Positions 61,623 to 64,000 of a stretch of DNA of 64,000 bases are shown here, one piece after another (position 1 is the first letter of the stretch; the number at the start of each line of letters is the position of its first letter). This stretch comes from Rhynchopus euleeides. Taxonomy: Eukaryota > Euglenozoa > Diplonemea > Diplonemida > Diplonemidae. The position numbers and the translations under genes are program-made. The notes under the pieces are model-generated. The model did not search any database. It saw only the letters and a program-made list of their open reading frames with translations, and had not been told where the DNA came from. The stretch lies in contig OY723263.1 in the NCBI GenBank assembly GCA_963210315.1, positions 1,612,001-1,676,000 of the forward strand. The letters run 5' to 3'.

Positions 61623-64000
61623 GGGGGTCTTCGCTGGTCGACAAACTTCGACAAACTTCGTCGTTCGTCACATAATTAGGAAAACGGCTGTTTCAGGGGG
61701 TTTTTCACCGAAGACGGCAGTGTTCTGACGACGACGACAGGGGTCTTCGACAAAAACTTCGTCAGCGAAGACCCCCCCCCAAAAATGAATTAAAAACCGG
61801 TTTTTCGGGGATTCTCGCTGTTCGTCACCTGTCGTCAAATTTCGACAAAATTCGACAATTTTCACCTAAACCGACGGAAAATGCACCAAAATGCACCACC
61901 CACAGCCTGGGTCGGCCCAGGGTCTGGACACCACTCCTGGACCCGGCCCAGTACGGGCGAGATCGGCCCATAGCCGGCCCAGCACTGCCGAGATCGGCCC
62001 ATAGCCGGCCCAGCACTGCCGAGATCGGCCCATAGCCGGCCCAGTACGGGCGAGATCGGCCCATAGCCGTCCCAGCACTGCCGAGATCGGCCCATAGCCG
62101 GCCCAGTACGGGCGAGATCGGCCCATAGCCGGCCCAGCACTGCCGAGATCGGCCCATGTCCGGCCCAGTACGGGCGAGATCGGCCCATAGCCGGCCCAGC
62201 ACTGCCGAGATCGGCCCATAGCCGGCCCAGTACGGGCGAGATCGGCTCATGTCCGGCCCAGTACGGCCGAGATCGGCCCGTAGCCGGCCCAGCACTGCCG
62301 AGATCGGCCCATAGCCGGCCCAGTACAGGCGAGATCGGCCCATAGCCGTCCCAGCACTGCCGAGATCGGCCCATAGCCGGCCCAGTACGGGCGAGATCGG
62401 CCCATAGCCGGCCCAGCACTGCCGAGATCGGCCCATGTCCGGCCCAGTACGGGCGAGATCGGCCCATAGCCGGCCCAGCACTGCCGAGATCGGCCCATAG
62501 CCGGCCCAGTACGGGCGAGATCGGCTCATGTCCGGCCCAGTACGGCCGAGATCGGCCCGTAGCCGGCCCAGCACTGCCGAGATCGGCCCATAGCCGGCCC
62601 AGTACAGGCGAGATCGGCCCATAGCCGGCCCAGTACGGGCGAGATCGGCCCATAGCCGGCCCAGCACTGCCGAGATCGGCCCATAGCCGGCCCAGTACGG
62701 GCGAGATCGGCCCATGTCCGGCCCAGTACGGCCGAGATCGGCCCGTAGCCGGCCCAGCACTGCCGAGATCGGCCCATAGCCGGCCCAGTACGGGCGAGAT
62801 CGGCCCATAGCCGTCCCAGCACTGCCGAGATCGGCCCATAGCCGGCCCAGTACGGGCGAGATCGGCCCATAGCCGGCCCAGCACTGCCGAGATCGGCCCA
62901 TGTCCGGCCCAGTACGGGCGAGATCGGCCCATAGCCGGCCCAGCACTGCCGAGATCGGCCCATAGCCGGCCCAGTACGGGCGAGATCGGCCCATAGCCGG
63001 CCCAGCACTGCCGAGATCGGCCCATGTCCGGCCCAGTACGGGCGAGATCGGCCCATAGCCGGCCCAGTACGGGCGAGATCGGCCCATAGCCGGCCCAGTA
63101 CGGGCGAGATCGGCCCATGTCCGGCCCAGTACGGCCGAGATCGGCCCGTAGCCGGCCCAGCACTGCCGAGATCGGCCCATAGCCGGCCCAGTACGGGCGA
63201 GATCGGCCCATAGCCGTCCCAGCACTGCCGAGATCGGCCCATAGCCGGCCCAGTACGGGCGAGATCGGCCCATAGCCGGCCCAGCACTGCCGAGATCGGC
63301 CCATAGCCGGCCCAGTACGGGCGAGATCGGCCCATGTCCGGCCCAGTACGGCCGAGATCGGCCCGTAGCCGGCCCAGCACTGCCGAGATCGGCCCATAGC
63401 CGGCCCAGTACGGGCGAGATCGGCCCATAGCCGGCCCAGCACTGCCGAGATCGGCCCATGTCCGGCCCAGTACGGGCGAGATCGGCCCATAGCCGGCCCA
63501 GCACTGCCGAGATCGGCCCATAGCCGGCCCAGTACGGGCGAGATCGGCCCATGTCCGGCCCAGTACGGCCGAGATCGGCCCGTAGCCGGCCCAGCACTGC
63601 CGAGATCGGCCCATAGCCGGCCCAGTACGGGCGATATCGGCCCATAGCCGTCCCAGCACTGCCGAGATCGGCCCATAGCCGGCCCAGTACGGGCGAGATC
63701 GGCCCATAGCCGGCCCAGCACTGCCGAGATCGGCCCATGTCCGGCCCAGCACTGCCGAGATCGGCCCATAGCCGGCCCAGTACGGGCGAGATCGGCCCAT
63801 GTCCGGCCCAGTACGGCCGAGATCGGCCCGTAGCCGGCCCAGCACTGCCGAGATCGGCCCATAGCCGGCCCAGTACGGGCGAGATCGGCCCATAGCCGTC
63901 CCAGCACTGCCGAGATCGGCCCATAGCCGGCCCAGTACGGGCGAGATCGGCCCATAGCCGGCCCAGCACTGCCGAGATCGGCCCATAGCCGGCCCAGTAC
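61623..64000. mobile_element. end of a GGGGGTCTTCGCT-type element, runs off window (E8b)
   Basis: The sequence from 61623 is identical over about 40 nt to one end of the 108-bp MITE at 34843-34950. That MITE's internal GGAAATGCACCAAAATGCAC motif (reverse strand) recurs here at about 61876 in the same order. This suggests that the element continues through the minisatellite and ends beyond 64000. A 36-bp hairpin (61740-61775: GGGGTCTTCG / CGAAGACCCC) lies within it and might instead mark a short copy ending near 61776. Confidence 0.45.
61947..64000. repeat. 31-bp minisatellite, about 66 copies, truncated by window end
   Basis: The unit runs CCCAGTACGGGCGAGATCGG then CCCATAGCCGG. Units keep exactly 31 bp; the main variants are TACGGGC or CACTGCC in the first half and CATAGCC, CATGTCC or CGTAGCC in the second. 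A nine-unit (279-bp) block starting at 62040 recurs in the same variant order from 62319, a higher-order repeat. No protein is called: 31 is not a multiple of 3, and all three minus-strand frames are open simply because the unit lacks stop codons on that strand. Confidence 0.95.

Larger units (their letters stand above)
57781..61625. mobile_element. TTAA-target (piggyBac-like) element, outer (E7)
   Basis: Left end TTAA then CCCTTTAAGACCGAAGGC (57781-57798). The complement of these 18 bases is split at the right: GCCTTCGGTCTTAA (59356-59369), then the E6 insertion, then AGGG (61622-61625). Restoring the site gives a perfect 18-bp TIR. The expected final TTAA on the right is not seen because another repeat end starts there. 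No transposase recognised; the interior ORFs are short. Confidence 0.72.

Noticed and set aside
61825..63986. Very long reverse-strand ORFs (up to 714 aa) in all three frames
   Set aside because: They are the 31-bp minisatellite read through; the unit has no stop in any reverse frame, so openness is not evidence of coding.
61947..64000. Possible CRISPR array
   Set aside because: Direct tandem 31-bp units without spacers; a minisatellite in a eukaryotic setting.

Overview
This is a nuclear fragment from a GC-rich unicellular eukaryote. Evidence: eS25, a NEK-type kinase, a mitochondrial TMEM65-like protein, a two-RCK K+ channel and a delta(14)-sterol reductase are all present; three putative GT-AG introns can be placed in two genes, with phase-0 joins; and there is a dense set of eukaryotic-style DNA transposons with target-site duplications (TSDs). 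No prokaryotic operon signals or ribosome-binding sites are seen. Every host gene that can be called lies on the + strand, and most are a single long exon. Spacers tend to be G-rich just after a stop codon and C/pyrimidine-rich just before the next ATG. That resembles lineages with directional gene arrays and pyrimidine-tract-dependent (trans-)splicing, such as euglenozoans or dinoflagellates, but I cannot fix the lineage from this window.

Layout. 0.1-5.1 kb: giant WD40-like protein with about 14 SAP-like repeats and acidic tracts. 6.8-8.1 kb: cyclophilin. 8.5-10.6 and 11.3-13.7 kb: two ankyrin proteins, the second with coiled coil. 13.7-17.4 kb: spacer with a near-perfect 72-bp palindrome and a histone-H1-like fragment. 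17.5-18.8 kb: sterol reductase. 19.3-23.4 kb: four DNA transposons, adjacent and nested, three using TA targets. 23.4-27.0 kb: spacer. 27.0 kb: eS25. 28.2-29.9 kb: unknown low-complexity protein. 30.2-31.2 kb: SPOUT1-like RNA methyltransferase. 32.4-34.6 kb: NEK-like kinase. 34.8-39.6 kb: a small MITE and a complete hAT-like transposon with intact transposase. 40.2-43.2 kb: Slo/BK-like K+ channel. 43.2-43.6 kb: two MITEs. 44.3-45.5 kb: SpoU/TrmH RNA methyltransferase with introns. 46.2-48.2 kb: TMEM65-GAF-GAF-EF-hand fusion. 48.2-52.4 kb: spacer with dispersed repeats. 52.4-54.6 kb: unknown Ala/Pro-rich protein. 54.6-57.8 kb: spacer. 57.8-61.6 kb: nested TTAA-target elements. 61.9-64.0 kb: 31-bp minisatellite running off the window.

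The genes form no single pathway. Recurring themes are RNA modification and translation (eS25, SPOUT1-like, SpoU) and ion/Ca2+ handling (Slo-like channel, TMEM65-GAF-EF fusion). The most novel items are the TMEM65-GAF2-EF-hand fusion, the WD40/SAP-array protein, the hAT-like transposon whose protein starts with a degenerate ubiquitin-protease-like segment, and the datable nesting of transposons.
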